Notes: generated from the letters alone by a model not told the origin. Shown: positions 7,869 through 17,594, counted from the first letter of the stretch. The stretch is 64,000 nt of DNA from Aquisalimonas sp007126095 (GCF_048323695.1 NZ_JBLWFT010000001.1:310001-374000), one strand, 5' to 3'. Translations and numbers: made by a program.

Positions 7869-8611
7869 TTCGTCGACTACTACCCGGATTTCTGCCACTA
7901 CTGCTACTCCTCTTCCCGGCGCTGACCCACGCCCAGATCGGCGGCATCGAGGCGCTGACCGTGGAGGATGGCGAGGATGGTCAGACCTACAGCGTGACGT
8001 TGCAGGTTCTCCTGCTGATGACGCTGCTGACCATGCTGCCGGCGGCGATTCTGATGATGACCGCCTTCACCCGCATCATCATCGTCCTGGGCATTCTGCG
8101 GCAGGCCATCGGCACCTCGCAGACGCCGTCCAACCAGGTGCTCGTGGGTCTCGCTTTCTTCCTGACACTGTTCGTCATGACGCCGGTGCTGGAGGAGACC
8201 TACAACAACGCCGTGGAGCCCTATCTCGCCGAAGAGATCACCCCTGAGGAAGCGCTGGATGCGGCGCAGGAGCCGTTCCGGGACTTCATGGCCAGCCAGA
8301 CCCGCGACGAGGATCTGGCCATGTTCCTGCGCATCTCCAACACCGGCGAGGTGGAGTCCATTGAAGAAGTGCCGTTCACCGTGCTGGTGCCGGCTTTCAT
8401 GACCAGCGAGCTGAAGACGGCGTTCCAGATCGGGTTCATCCTCTATCTGCCCTTCCTGGTGGTGGACCTGGTGGTCTCCAGTACGCTCATGTCCATGGGC
8501 ATGCTCATGCTCTCGCCCATGATCATCTCCCTGCCCTTCAAGATCATGCTGTTCGTCCTGGTGGACGGGTGGTCGCTGATCATGGGCACGCTCGCAGCCA
8601 GTTTCTTCTAG
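7865..8611 (+). CDS. fliP: Flagellar export gate protein FliP
   Basis: FliP is the core pentameric subunit of the export gate in the inner membrane. The 248-residue product begins with a clear signal peptide (MIRRLLPGFLPLLLLLFPAL), then the conserved FliP block (LMMTAFTRIIIVLGILRQAI, GTSQTPSNQVLVGLAFFLTL) and C-terminal membrane helices (SMGMLMLSPMIISLPFKI). Length and motifs are normal. It is translationally coupled to fliO by ATGA and followed 8 nt later by fliQ. Confidence 0.97.
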   Translation: MIRRLLPGFLPLLLLLFPALTHAQIGGIEALTVEDGEDGQTYSVTLQVLLLMTLLTMLPAAILMMTAFTRIIIVLGILRQAIGTSQTPSNQVLVGLAFFLTLFVMTPVLEETYNNAVEPYLAEEITPEEALDAAQEPFRDFMASQTRDEDLAMFLRISNTGEVESIEEVPFTVLVPAFMTSELKTAFQIGFILYLPFLVVDLVVSSTLMSMGMLMLSPMIISLPFKIMLFVLVDGWSLIMGTLAASFF

Positions 8612-8619
8612 GGGGCGCC

Positions 8620-8889
8620 ATGAGTCCTGACTTTGCCATCAACCTGGGAATGGAAGCGCTGTGGGTCGCCGTGCAGCTCGCCGGGCCGATCCTGCTGGTG
8701 GCGCTGATCACCGGCCTGATCATCGGCATGTTCCAGGCGGCGACCCAGATCAACGAACAGACGCTGAGTTTCGTGCCCAAGCTGGGTACGCTCGTGATCA
8801 CGCTTTTCATTGCATCGCCCTGGATGCTCAGTGTGCTGCTGGACTTCACGCGCAATCTGTTCATGAACGTGCCGTCCTGGATCGGCTGA
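8620..8889 (+). CDS. fliQ: Flagellar export gate protein FliQ
   Basis: FliQ is an 89-residue two-helix export gate subunit. ATG 8620 (MSPDFAINLGMEALWVAVQL) is chosen because it follows the fliP stop; a longer frame from 8569 would overlap fliP by 43 nt. The conserved GLIIGMFQAATQINEQTLSF motif between the two helices is intact. Confidence 0.96.
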   Translation: MSPDFAINLGMEALWVAVQLAGPILLVALITGLIIGMFQAATQINEQTLSFVPKLGTLVITLFIASPWMLSVLLDFTRNLFMNVPSWIG

Positions 8890-8905
8890 CCGGCGGAGAG
8901 ATGGC

Positions 8906-9685
8906 GTGACCTTCACCTCCGCCGAAGCCATGGCCTGGATCGGCGCCTTTTTCTGGCCGTTCATGCGCATCGGGGCCATGGTCATGCTGGCGCCGGTCTT
9001 CAGTGATCAGCAGGTGTCCGCGCGTATCCGGCTGCTGTTCGCCGTGGCCCTGACTGTGGGTGTCATGCCCGTGTCCGGGCTGGGACCGGAGGTGGAGCCG
9101 CTGTCCGCGGAGTGGTTTCTGATCTGTCTCCAGCAGGTCCTGATCGGCATGTGCATGGGGCTGCTCATCGCCCTTGCGTTGCAGACCGCGAGCATTGCCG
9201 GCGAGAGCATTGCGCTGTCCATGGGGCTGGGTTTTGCCAACATGGTGGATCCGGTCACGGGGCAGTCCACGCCGGTGGTCTCCCAGTTCCTGATTGTGCT
9301 GGTGACGCTGCTGTTCCTGGTCATGGGTGTTCACCTGATGCTGATCGAACTCATGGCCGAGAGTTTCCGGGTCATGCCAGTGGGCACCGAGGGGCTGGTG
9401 CAGGAGGATCTCCGCACGGTGGCGGAGTGGGGCGTGCACATGTACGCGGGGGCCGTGCTGATTGCGTTGCCCGCGGTGGTCCTGCTGCTGCTGGTCTACC
9501 TGTCGCTGGGCGTGATGACCCGGGCTGCGCCGCAGATGAACATCTTCTCCGTGGGTTTTCCAGTGACCATGCTGGTGGGGTACATCGCCATCATGACCAT
9601 CATCATCCCTTCGCTGCCCGGCCGCATGTCCGGCATCTGGAGTCACGCCTTCCAGACCATCGGCACCATCATCGGCACCAACTGA
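8906..9685 (+). CDS. fliR: Flagellar export gate protein FliR
   Basis: FliR is the single-copy export gate subunit that completes the FliP5Q4R1 channel. The 259-residue product is polytopic and has the conserved FMRIGAMVMLAPVFSDQQVS and QTASIAGESIALSMGLGFAN segments. The start is GTG 8906, placed 5 nt after GGAGAG; the nearby ATG at 8901 runs immediately into a stop. It is followed by 65 nt that carry a second sigma-54-like site before flhB. Confidence 0.95.
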   Translation: MTFTSAEAMAWIGAFFWPFMRIGAMVMLAPVFSDQQVSARIRLLFAVALTVGVMPVSGLGPEVEPLSAEWFLICLQQVLIGMCMGLLIALALQTASIAGESIALSMGLGFANMVDPVTGQSTPVVSQFLIVLVTLLFLVMGVHLMLIELMAESFRVMPVGTEGLVQEDLRTVAEWGVHMYAGAVLIALPAVVLLLLVYLSLGVMTRAAPQMNIFSVGFPVTMLVGYIAIMTIIIPSLPGRMSGIWSHAFQTIGTIIGTN

Positions 9686-9695
9686 TCAAACTGCC

Positions 9696-9711
9696 TGGAT
9701 CGGTTCTTGCA
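9696..9711 (+). promoter_or_regulatory. Possible sigma-54 promoter upstream of flhB
   Basis: TGGATCGGTTCTTGCA has GG (9697-9698) exactly 10 nt before GC (9709-9710) and a TTGCA -12 box. It is a weaker match than the fliK site in the -24 element. The flhB ATG is about 40 nt downstream. Confidence 0.45.
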
Positions 9712-9750
9712 AATGCATGAGCCGTCCCTTGAGAGCGTCGGAGTCACGTC

Positions 9751-10923
9751 ATGGCCGGTGAGAGCGAGAACGGTCAGGAGAAAACAGAAGAGCCGACACC
9801 GAAACGGCGCCAGGATGCCAAGGACAAAGGCCAGGTTCCCCGATCGCGCGAGCTGAATACCACCATGATCATGGTACTGGGCGCCGGCGGGCTGCTGATC
9901 TTCGGCAGCTATATGGCGGGGCAGTTGTTCGAGGCCTTCAATCTGGCATTCCGCATTGACCGGGAGGACGTCTACGATCCGGAGGCGCCCTTTTACTACC
10001 TGCGCGAGGCCATCTGGGTGGGCCTCAAGGCGGTGGCGCCGTTCGCGCTCGTGATGCTGGTCGCCGCGATGCTCACGCCGGCGCTCATGGGTGGATGGAC
10101 CATGAGCGCCAAGGGAATGGCGCCCAAGCTGGAGAAGATGAGCCCGATCAAGGGGCTCGGGCGCATGTTCGGCACCAAGGCGCTCATCGAGCTGGTGAAG
10201 GCCCTGGCCAAGGTGCTGGTGGTCATGAGCGTGGCGCTGATGCTGTTCTGGGCCATGCATCAGCGCATCCAGGGCATTACCACGGAGCCCCTGCATCAGG
10301 GCATGTTGCACGGCGCCACGCTGTTCTTCTGGGCGTTTTTCGCCCTGGCGTCCTCGTTGATCCTCGTTGCGCTTGTGGACATTCCCTACCAGCTCTGGGA
10401 CCACACCCAGAAGCTCAAGATGACCAAGCAGGAGGTCAAGGACGAGAGCAAGGAGACCATGGGCAAGCCCGAGGTCAAGCAGAAGATCAAGCAGTTGCAG
10501 AACGAGATCGCCCAGGGGCGGATGATGGAGAACGTCCCCAAGGCCGACGTGGTTGTCACCAACCCCACCCACTTTGCCATCGCCCTGCGCTACGACCAGG
10601 AGCGCATGCGCGCCCCGCAGGTCGTGGCCAAGGGCATCGATGTGCTGGCGCTGCGCATCCGCGAGGTCGCCGAGGAAAACGAGATCCCGCTGTTCGAAGC
10701 GCCGCCGTTGGCACGGGCCTTGTATCACACCGCCGACCTGGAGCAGGAAATCCCCGCGGGGCTCTACATGTCGGTGGCGCAGGTGCTGGCCTACATCTAC
10801 CAGCTGCAGACAGCGCGCAGGCAGGGCGGACAGCGCCCGCAGCGCCCCGACCCCGGTGTTCCGGACGATTTCGCCAAGTACACGACGAACGACGGCGACG
10901 GTCCGGAGGCGGCACGCCACTGA
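9751..10923 (+). CDS. flhB: Flagellar export switch protein FlhB
   Basis: FlhB is the export-gate protein whose self-cleavage changes substrate preference from rod/hook to filament proteins. The 390-residue product has the EKTEEPTPKRRQDAKDKGQV N-terminus, four membrane helices and the cleavage motif NPTH with Asn at residue 271, followed by the conserved C-terminal domain. The final 50 residues are a low-complexity, Q/G/P/D-rich tail. GGAG precedes the ATG. It has its own intergenic space, so it may be transcribed partly independently of fliL-R. Confidence 0.96.
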   Translation: MAGESENGQEKTEEPTPKRRQDAKDKGQVPRSRELNTTMIMVLGAGGLLIFGSYMAGQLFEAFNLAFRIDREDVYDPEAPFYYLREAIWVGLKAVAPFALVMLVAAMLTPALMGGWTMSAKGMAPKLEKMSPIKGLGRMFGTKALIELVKALAKVLVVMSVALMLFWAMHQRIQGITTEPLHQGMLHGATLFFWAFFALASSLILVALVDIPYQLWDHTQKLKMTKQEVKDESKETMGKPEVKQKIKQLQNEIAQGRMMENVPKADVVVTNPTHFAIALRYDQERMRAPQVVAKGIDVLALRIREVAEENEIPLFEAPPLARALYHTADLEQEIPAGLYMSVAQVLAYIYQLQTARRQGGQRPQRPDPGVPDDFAKYTTNDGDGPEAARH

Positions 10924-10997
10924 GAGCGCCGGCGCCAACTTTCTGACACAACCGAAACACTGACGCCGTAAAGGCGCGGGAGATCTGGAAACCCATC

Positions 10998-13160
10998 ATG
11001 GGAACAGCCGTGCTCGACACTCTGCGCATGCTCACGCGCAACGGACTGGGAACGCCGCTTCTGCTCATGGCCCTGCTGGCCATGATGATCGTGCCGTTGC
11101 CGCCGCTGGCGCTGGACATGCTGTTCACGTTCAATATCACGCTGTCGCTGGTGGTGATGCTGGTGGCCGTGTATACGCCGCGGCCGCTGGAGTTCGCCGT
11201 CTTCCCCACGGTGCTGCTGATTGCGACGCTGCTGCGCCTGGCTCTCAACATCGCCTCAACGCGCGTGATTCTTCTGGAGGGGCATACCGGTACTGATGCG
11301 GCCGGGAACGTGATCCAGGCGTTCGGCGATTTCGTGGTGGGCGGCAACTACGCCGTGGGTCTCGTGGTGTTCGGTATTCTGGTCATCATCAACTTCGTGG
11401 TGGTGACCAAGGGCGCAGGGCGGATCTCCGAGGTCACGGCGCGTTTCACGCTGGATGCGCTCCCCGGCAAGCAGATGGCCATCGATGCGGACCTGAATGC
11501 CGGCCTGATCGATTCCGAGACGGCCCGCACCCGCCGTGATGAGGTGGCTCAGGAGGCCGACTTCTACGGGTCCATGGACGGTGCCAGCAAGTTCGTGCGC
11601 GGCGACGCCATCGCCGGCATTCTGATCCTGTTCATCAATATCATCGGCGGTCTGTTCATCGGCATCCTCCAGCACGGTATGCCGTTCCAGTCGGCCATGA
11701 ACAACTACACGCTGCTCACCATCGGTGACGGTCTGGTGGCGCAGATCCCCTCCCTCGTGCTCTCCACCGGCACCGCCATCCTGGTGACCCGGGTCTCGTC
11801 CTCCCAGGACATGGCCGGGGAAGTGGTGCGCCAGCTCCTCGGCAACCCCAGGGCGCTGGCGGTGAGCGCCGCGGTGCTGGGCCTGATGGGGCTGGTGCCG
11901 GGCATGCCCAATCTGGCGTTTCTGACGCTGGCGGGCATTGCCGGCTTCTTCGCTTGGCGCATCCACAACAATCCGCTCGCCGAAGAGGCGGTGGAGCCTG
12001 CGGCCAAACCGGCGCGCGGCGCCCAGTCCGGGCGGGCCGCGGGCGGCTCCGGCGGTGGCGAGGGGGGTGCCCCGGTCGCGACCCAGGGCAGCGAGAACCA
12101 GGAACTCACCTGGGATGACGTGCCACCCGTGGATACAGTCGGACTGGAGGTGGGGTACGGCCTTATACCGCTTGTGGATCGCAACCAGGGCGGCCAGCTG
12201 CTGAACAGGATCAAGGGCGTGCGCAAGAAGGTCTCCCAGGATCTTGGCTTTCTGGTGCCGTCCGTGCACATACGGGACAACCTCGATCTCGGCCCGAACA
12301 GCTACCGGGTGAGCGTGCTGGGTGTGCCCATGGCCGAGGCGGAGCTGCAGCCGAGCCGTGAGATGGCCATCAATCCGGGGTCAGTGAGCGGCGAAGTGAA
12401 GGGGCAGGTGGCCCGTGACCCGGCGTTCGGCCTCGATGCAGTATGGATCGAGCCGTCCCAGCGCGATTTGGCCCAGAGCCACGGCTACACGGTCGTGGAT
12501 GCCAGCACCGTGGCGGCAACGCACCTGAGCCAGATCATCCAGTCCCACGCCCATGAGCTGCTCGGGCACGAAGAGGTGCAGAAGCTGCTGGACATTCTCG
12601 CCCGCAAGCAGCCCAAGCTGGTCGAGGAGCTGGTGCCCAACACGCTGCCGCTGTCGACCGTGGTGCGCGTGCTGCAGAACCTGCTCGAGGAACGGATTCC
12701 CATCCGCGACATGCGCACCATCGTGGAGACGCTGGCGGAGCATGGCCAGGCCGTCAAGGATCCGTCTGCGCTGACCGCCCGCGTGCGCGAAGCGCTGGGC
12801 CGGATGATCGTGCAGAACGTGGCCGGCATGTCGGACGAGCTGCCGGTGATCACGCTGGATCCGCAACTGGAACAGTTATTGCTTAGCTCAGTACAGGGCA
12901 ACGGAGACGGCACGGCCGGCCTCGAACCTGGACTGGCGGACCGCCTGCAGCGGTCCCTCGCGGATTCCGCGCAGCGTCAGGAGGTTGCGAACCAGCCGGC
13001 AGTACTGCTGACGGCGCCGCAACTGCGAAGCTGGATCTCGCGTCTGACCCGGCACAACGTCGAAGGACTCAACGTCCTCTCGTACAACGAAGTGCCGGAC
13101 GAGAAACGAGTCAAAATCGTGGCGTCCATCGGTCAACAACAGGTGGCTCAGGGCAGTTAA
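10998..13160 (+). CDS. flhA: Flagellar export protein FlhA
   Basis: FlhA is the nonameric export-gate protein that docks chaperone-substrate complexes and uses the proton gradient. The 720-residue product has eight predicted membrane segments in the first ~330 residues, the FHIPEP-family cytoplasmic loop (ITARFTLDALPGKQMAID-type motif, here read as VTARFTLDALPGKQMAID), a glycine-rich linker (about 340-370) and the large C-terminal docking domain. Length is slightly above the usual ~690-700 because of the linker. GGGAGA precedes the start. It is followed 9 nt later by flhF. Confidence 0.96.
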   Translation: MGTAVLDTLRMLTRNGLGTPLLLMALLAMMIVPLPPLALDMLFTFNITLSLVVMLVAVYTPRPLEFAVFPTVLLIATLLRLALNIASTRVILLEGHTGTDAAGNVIQAFGDFVVGGNYAVGLVVFGILVIINFVVVTKGAGRISEVTARFTLDALPGKQMAIDADLNAGLIDSETARTRRDEVAQEADFYGSMDGASKFVRGDAIAGILILFINIIGGLFIGILQHGMPFQSAMNNYTLLTIGDGLVAQIPSLVLSTGTAILVTRVSSSQDMAGEVVRQLLGNPRALAVSAAVLGLMGLVPGMPNLAFLTLAGIAGFFAWRIHNNPLAEEAVEPAAKPARGAQSGRAAGGSGGGEGGAPVATQGSENQELTWDDVPPVDTVGLEVGYGLIPLVDRNQGGQLLNRIKGVRKKVSQDLGFLVPSVHIRDNLDLGPNSYRVSVLGVPMAEAELQPSREMAINPGSVSGEVKGQVARDPAFGLDAVWIEPSQRDLAQSHGYTVVDASTVAATHLSQIIQSHAHELLGHEEVQKLLDILARKQPKLVEELVPNTLPLSTVVRVLQNLLEERIPIRDMRTIVETLAEHGQAVKDPSALTARVREALGRMIVQNVAGMSDELPVITLDPQLEQLLLSSVQGNGDGTAGLEPGLADRLQRSLADSAQRQEVANQPAVLLTAPQLRSWISRLTRHNVEGLNVLSYNEVPDEKRVKIVASIGQQQVAQGS

Positions 13161-13169
13161 GGTGAATTC

Positions 13170-14546
13170 ATGAAGATTAAGCGCATCCACGCCGATACCA
13201 TCCGCCAGGGGATTCGCCGGGTCCGGGAAGAAATCGGGCCGGAGGCGGTGATCCTGTCCACCCGCGAGCGTGACCAGGGCGTCGAGGTGATCGCCGCCAT
13301 GGACTTCGACGAGGACAGCCTGCGTGAGCAGGCGGACCGGGATGACCGCCGGGTATCGCCCTCGACGCGCGATCGCGCGGCCCCTGCTGCGGAATCCGGG
13401 GCCAGCGCCGATTTCACCGAGATGCTGCGGCGCGCGCGGCAGCAGTCCGGTATCGGTGAGTCGTCTGGCGGACGCCGTCAGCGGATTGACGTCCACGTGG
13501 ACGACCCGTTGACGGAAGACGACCTCAACAGGGGGCGTGCCGAACCGGCGCCGGTGACGGAAACGCGATCCGTTTCCGAACGGGCGGAGCGCCCCGAAGA
13601 GACCGCCGGCCGTGATGACGAGTCGGTGGAGGCCATGCGCAGTGAGCTGAAAGTGCTGCGGACCCTGTTCGAGAACCAGCTCTCCATGATGGAGTGGCAG
13701 CAGCAGGGCAAGAGCCACCCGGGGCGTACCACGCTTCTGCGGCAGCTCACGGAGATCGGGTTTGGTCCGGATGTCTGCCGTCAGCTGGCCAATCGGGTTG
13801 ACGAGAAGCTGGAGCCGGAGCTGGCTCTGCGGCAGGCGCTGCACACGGTCAAGCGGCATCTGCCGGTCAGGAAGGACGACCTGCTCGAGCGCGGCGGCGT
13901 GGTGGCGCTCGTGGGCCCGACAGGCGTGGGCAAGACCACCACGGTGGCCAAGCTCGCCGCGCAGTTCGCGCTGCGTCACGGCCGCCACAAGGTGGCTCTG
14001 GTCAGCACGGACAATGTCCGGATCGGCGCCCAGGATCAGCTGCGCAATTTTGCGCGCATCCTTGGCGTGACCGTGCAGACCGCGAATTCCGCCGAAGAGC
14101 TGGAGACGGTGCTCGCCGATCTCTCCGACAAGCGCCTGGTGCTGGTGGATACCGCTGGTGTAAGCCAACGGGACATGCGGCTCGCGGAGCAGTTCACCAC
14201 CCTCAAGGGTGTGGGTGACCGTATCCGTAGCTACCTGGTGCTGTCCGCGAACACGCAGCTGGCGGCGCTGAGCGCGACGGTCAAGTCGTACGGCGGGGTG
14301 GAGCCGTCCGGCTGTATTCTCACCAAGACGGACGACGCCGCCAGTCTGGGGGCGGCGCTGACCGTGCTGCTGCGGCATCGGTTGCCGGTGAGTTTCCTGG
14401 GGAACGGGCAGCGGGTGCCGGAGGATCTGATGCCGGCCGATGCCGGCCACCTGGTGCAGGACGCGCTGAAACTGGTGGAAGAGTATGGCCAGGAAGTGGA
14501 CGACGAGCAGATGGCCGTGACCTTCTCGGTGGGCGGGTCGCACTGA
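13170..14546 (+). CDS. flhF: Flagellar placement GTPase FlhF
   Basis: FlhF is an SRP-family GTPase that sets the polar site of flagellum assembly. The 458-residue product has the basic N-terminal MKIKRIHADTIRQGIRRVRE segment, a variable linker (about 50-150), a helical N domain, and the G domain with P-loop GPTGVGKTT at residues 249-257, VSTDNVRIGAQDQLR, VDTAGVSQRD and LTKTDDA motifs. Followed by FleN, it forms the classical FlhF/FleN pair that controls where and how many flagella are built. Confidence 0.97.
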   Translation: MKIKRIHADTIRQGIRRVREEIGPEAVILSTRERDQGVEVIAAMDFDEDSLREQADRDDRRVSPSTRDRAAPAAESGASADFTEMLRRARQQSGIGESSGGRRQRIDVHVDDPLTEDDLNRGRAEPAPVTETRSVSERAERPEETAGRDDESVEAMRSELKVLRTLFENQLSMMEWQQQGKSHPGRTTLLRQLTEIGFGPDVCRQLANRVDEKLEPELALRQALHTVKRHLPVRKDDLLERGGVVALVGPTGVGKTTTVAKLAAQFALRHGRHKVALVSTDNVRIGAQDQLRNFARILGVTVQTANSAEELETVLADLSDKRLVLVDTAGVSQRDMRLAEQFTTLKGVGDRIRSYLVLSANTQLAALSATVKSYGGVEPSGCILTKTDDAASLGAALTVLLRHRLPVSFLGNGQRVPEDLMPADAGHLVQDALKLVEEYGQEVDDEQMAVTFSVGGSH

Positions 14547-14626
14547 GGGGCTCACGCCCACGGGGCTCCTGCGTGACAGTGGTAGTGCCGGGAGTGCGCC
14601 ATGAAAGAACAAAGAGCACAGCGTTA

Positions 14627-15475
14627 ATGGATCAGGCACCGAGTCTGACGCGGGTCAAGGTCATCGCCATTGCCAGTGGCAAGGGCGGGGTGGGCAAGAC
14701 CAGTGTGTCCGTCAATCTGGCCGCCTCACTGGCGAGCGCTGGCAACCGCGTCCTGCTCATGGATGCGGATCTCGGGCTTGCCAACGTGGACGTGCTCTTG
14801 GGTCTTGAGACGCGGCACAATCTGTCCCACGTCCTGTCGGGTCAGGTGGAGCTGGACGACATTCTGATCGATGGGCCCGGCGGCGTGCAGATTATCCCGG
14901 CGTCCTCGGGCGTCAAGGGAATGGCGGCCCTGAGCGCGGCGGAGCAGGTGGGGCTGATCCGGAGCTTCAGCGAGCTCACCGGCGATTGGGACTATCTGAT
15001 CATCGACACCGCCGCGGGCATCGCCGACAGTGTGCTCACGTTTGCCCGGGCGGCGCGCGAGGTGCTGGTGGTGGCTTGCGACGAGCCCTCGTCCATCACG
15101 GATGCGTACGCACTGATCAAGGTGCTCAACCGCGATTTCGGCGTCCACCGCGTCCATATGGTGGCCAACATGATTGCCAACGCGGCACAGGGGCAGGAGT
15201 TGTATGCCAAACTGCTGCGGGTTTGTGAGCGCTACCTGGATCTGACCGTCGCCTACATGGGCGGTATTCCCAACGACGATGCACAGCGGCGGGCGGTGCA
15301 GCAGCAGCAGGCGGTGACCACGCTCTACCCAGGTAGCCCGTCGGCCCGGGCCTTCCGGGAGTTGGCCAAGCGCGTCGATCGGCTGCCCATGCCCAGCCGG
15401 GCGGAGGGGCATCTCGAGTTCTTCGTGGAACGTCTCATTCAGTACAGTGGTGAAGCGGGGGAGGTGCTTTCATGA
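14627..15475 (+). CDS. fleN: Flagellar number regulator FleN (FlhG), MinD/ParA-type ATPase
   Basis: FleN/FlhG limits flagellar number, antagonising FleQ and stimulating the FlhF GTPase. I use ATG 14627 (MDQAPSLTRVKVIAIASGKG), giving 282 residues as in Pseudomonas; GTG 14573 would add 18 residues of poor quality. The deviant Walker A motif is KGGVGKT (residues 19-25), with LMDADLGLANVDVLLGL and the DYLIIDTAAG switch motif. The 3' end overlaps fliA by 4 nt (ATGA). Confidence 0.95.
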   Translation: MDQAPSLTRVKVIAIASGKGGVGKTSVSVNLAASLASAGNRVLLMDADLGLANVDVLLGLETRHNLSHVLSGQVELDDILIDGPGGVQIIPASSGVKGMAALSAAEQVGLIRSFSELTGDWDYLIIDTAAGIADSVLTFARAAREVLVVACDEPSSITDAYALIKVLNRDFGVHRVHMVANMIANAAQGQELYAKLLRVCERYLDLTVAYMGGIPNDDAQRRAVQQQQAVTTLYPGSPSARAFRELAKRVDRLPMPSRAEGHLEFFVERLIQYSGEAGEVLS

Positions 15476-16200
15476 GTTCGCGCGCCGCAGCGTACTCGCA
15501 GGTACAGGCGCAGACCGGCGAGAACGACCTGGTCGTTCAGCACGCGCCGCTGGTCAAGCGGATTGCACACCACCTGCTGGCCAGGTTGCCCGAGTCCGTG
15601 CAACTGGAGGATCTGATCCAGGCCGGCATGATCGGGCTTCTGGAAGCGGCCCGGCAGTTCGATTCGTCCCACGGCGCCAGTTTTCCGACATATGCCGGGA
15701 TTCGCATTCGCGGGGCCATGCTCGACGAGATCCGGCGGCTCGACTGGACCCCGCGCTCCGTGCACCGCCGTGGCCGGGAGGTGGCGCAGGCCGTGCGCGA
15801 GATCGAGAACCGCGCAGGGCGCGACGCCCGGGACAGCGAAGTCATGGAAGAGCTCGGCATGAGCGCCGATGAATATCACCAGACCCTGCGCGATGTCTCC
15901 AGCGCCAAGCTCTTCAGCCTGGATGAAGTCTCGCCGGCAACCGGCGAGACACGGGAACATGAGGGCGATGACGAAGGGCCGGAGCAGCATATCCAGGAGG
16001 CCGGGTTTCGTCAGTCCCTGGCCGAGGCCATCGGGACGCTGCCTGAACGTGAGCAGCTGGTGATGTCCCTCTACTACGAACAGGAGCTGAACCTGCGTGA
16101 GATCGGCGAGGTGCTCGGGGTGACGGAATCCCGGGTCAGTCAGATTCACGGGCGGATCATGCTCAAGTTGAAGGCACGCCTTGCCGACTGGACAGAGTGA
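15472..16200 (+). CDS. fliA: RNA polymerase sigma factor FliA (sigma-28)
   Basis: FliA transcribes late flagellar and chemotaxis genes. The 242-residue product has region 2 (HLLARLPESVQLEDLIQAGM, GASFPTYAGIRIRGAMLDEI, LDWTPRSVHR), region 3 and region 4 with the helix-turn-helix (LREIGEVLGVTESRVSQIHG). It overlaps fleN by 4 nt. Four candidate FliA promoters in this window (upstream of fliL, cheW, the 29.4-kb operon and the 41.9-kb operon) are its likely targets. Confidence 0.97.
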   Translation: MSSRAAAYSQVQAQTGENDLVVQHAPLVKRIAHHLLARLPESVQLEDLIQAGMIGLLEAARQFDSSHGASFPTYAGIRIRGAMLDEIRRLDWTPRSVHRRGREVAQAVREIENRAGRDARDSEVMEELGMSADEYHQTLRDVSSAKLFSLDEVSPATGETREHEGDDEGPEQHIQEAGFRQSLAEAIGTLPEREQLVMSLYYEQELNLREIGEVLGVTESRVSQIHGRIMLKLKARLADWTE

Positions 16201-16329
16201 CAGGGCGTTTGCATGGACCGTCAGAATCGCGACGTGTGCGGCAGAACGCGGGCGTGCGCTCCGGCAGGGTGAGAGCGTTAGTAAGCCAACGACGTGTTCA
16301 CCGTCTGACCAAAGTAAAGGTGATTGACT

Positions 16330-16728
16330 GTGAGTCTGGATAAAGACATGAGAATACTGATCGTGGACGACTTCTCCACGATGCGACGGATCATCAGGAA
16401 CCTCCTGCGCGAGCTCGGTTTCCAGAACACCCAGGAAGCCGAGGATGGCAACACGGCGCTGCCCCTGCTCAAGAAAGGCGGCTTCGACTTTCTGGTCACC
16501 GACTGGAACATGCCGGGCATGGATGGCCTCACGCTGCTCAAGCACGTCCGGTCGGACGACGACCTCAAGCATCTCCCGGTGCTGATGGTCACGGCCGAGT
16601 CCAAGCGCGAGCAGATTATCGAGGCGGCCCAGGCGGGCGTGAATGGCTATATCGTCAAGCCGTTCACCGCCGCGACGCTGGAAGAGAAGATCAACAAGAT
16701 CTTCGACCGCATCGAATCGGCCGAGTGA
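16330..16728 (+). CDS. cheY: Chemotaxis response regulator CheY
   Basis: CheY-P binds FliM and changes motor rotation. The product is a lone receiver domain of about 132 residues with the acid pocket (ILIVDDFSTMRRIIRNLLRE), phospho-acceptor Asp in FLVTDWNMPGMDG, Thr in VTAESKREQIIEAAQAGVNG and Lys in VKPFTAATLEEK. I choose GTG 16330 because AAAGGTG lies 7 nt upstream; ATG 16348 corresponds to the usual CheY N-terminus (MRILIVDD) and cannot be excluded. cheZ follows 10 nt after the stop. Confidence 0.95.
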   Translation: MSLDKDMRILIVDDFSTMRRIIRNLLRELGFQNTQEAEDGNTALPLLKKGGFDFLVTDWNMPGMDGLTLLKHVRSDDDLKHLPVLMVTAESKREQIIEAAQAGVNGYIVKPFTAATLEEKINKIFDRIESAE

Positions 16729-16738
16729 GGACAGGCGC

Positions 16739-17503
16739 ATGACGGACGCCAGCCCGGATTTAGCTGCCTACGAGGCCAAGGCTCGCGAGCTACTGTCCTG
16801 TATCGAGGCCGGTGACGAGGAGGCCGTTGGCAAGGCGCTGGATGAACTCACCCGCCTGCGCGAGACGGAACTGTTCCGGGAGATCGGCAAGCTGACCCGG
16901 GAGCTCCATGAGGCGCTCAAGTCCTTTCGGCTGGATGGCCGGCTGAGCGATATCGCCGTCTCGGAGATTCCGGATGCCCATGAACGGCTGAACCACGTCA
17001 TTGAGCTCACGGAGAACTCCGCGCACCGCACGCTGACGGCGCTGGAGGAGTCCCTGGAGACTCTCTCCAGCATTGGCAGCGAGGGCAAGGTGCTGGCGGC
17101 GGAGTGGAAGCGGTTCCGATCACGTCAGCTTTCTGCGACTCAGTTCCGCGGGCTGGGCCAGCAGCTGGACCAGTTCTTCGAGCGTCTCGAGAGTGAAGGC
17201 GACGCCATCCAGGCGAAGCTGACCGACGCGTTGATGGCCCAGGATTATCAGGACCTTACCGGCCAGATAATCCGCCGGGTCATGGAGCTTGTGAAAGAGG
17301 TGGAGGACGGGCTGGTGTCCCTCATTTCCATCTCCGCCCCGCGTCAGGCGCCGGATAAGGCTACGGAAAGCGCGAAATCGGCCGACAAGAAGAAAGACGA
17401 CGAAAAGAAGCTGGAGGGGCCGCAGGTGCCGGGGCAGGAATCGGAATCGGCGGTCAGCGGTCAGGACGAAGTCGATGACCTCCTCTCCAGTCTTGGTTTC
17501 TGA
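16739..17503 (+). CDS. cheZ: CheY-P phosphatase CheZ
   Basis: CheZ dephosphorylates CheY-P. The 254-residue product starts at ATG 16739 (MTDASPDLAAYEAKARELLS). It has the long four-helix-bundle region, the catalytic segment DALMAQDYQDLTGQIIRRV with the Asp and Gln of the family, a disordered linker rich in K, E and D, and the CheY-binding C-terminal peptide QDEVDDLLSSLGF. It lies between cheY and cheA. Confidence 0.95.
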   Translation: MTDASPDLAAYEAKARELLSCIEAGDEEAVGKALDELTRLRETELFREIGKLTRELHEALKSFRLDGRLSDIAVSEIPDAHERLNHVIELTENSAHRTLTALEESLETLSSIGSEGKVLAAEWKRFRSRQLSATQFRGLGQQLDQFFERLESEGDAIQAKLTDALMAQDYQDLTGQIIRRVMELVKEVEDGLVSLISISAPRQAPDKATESAKSADKKKDDEKKLEGPQVPGQESESAVSGQDEVDDLLSSLGF

Positions 17504-17594
17504 ACTCACGCCGCATCAGTGCGGGACGAGTCGGAGTAGGGCATCCCGGTAAGCCCTGCGTGCGGGCGCGGGCCGGGTATCGCTTGGGGGCTTT

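Noticed and set aside
13172..13198. GCCGATAC inside flhF as a sigma-28 site
   Set aside because: No TCAAG-like element 14 nt upstream (the sequence there is GAAGA), and it lies in the coding start of flhF.
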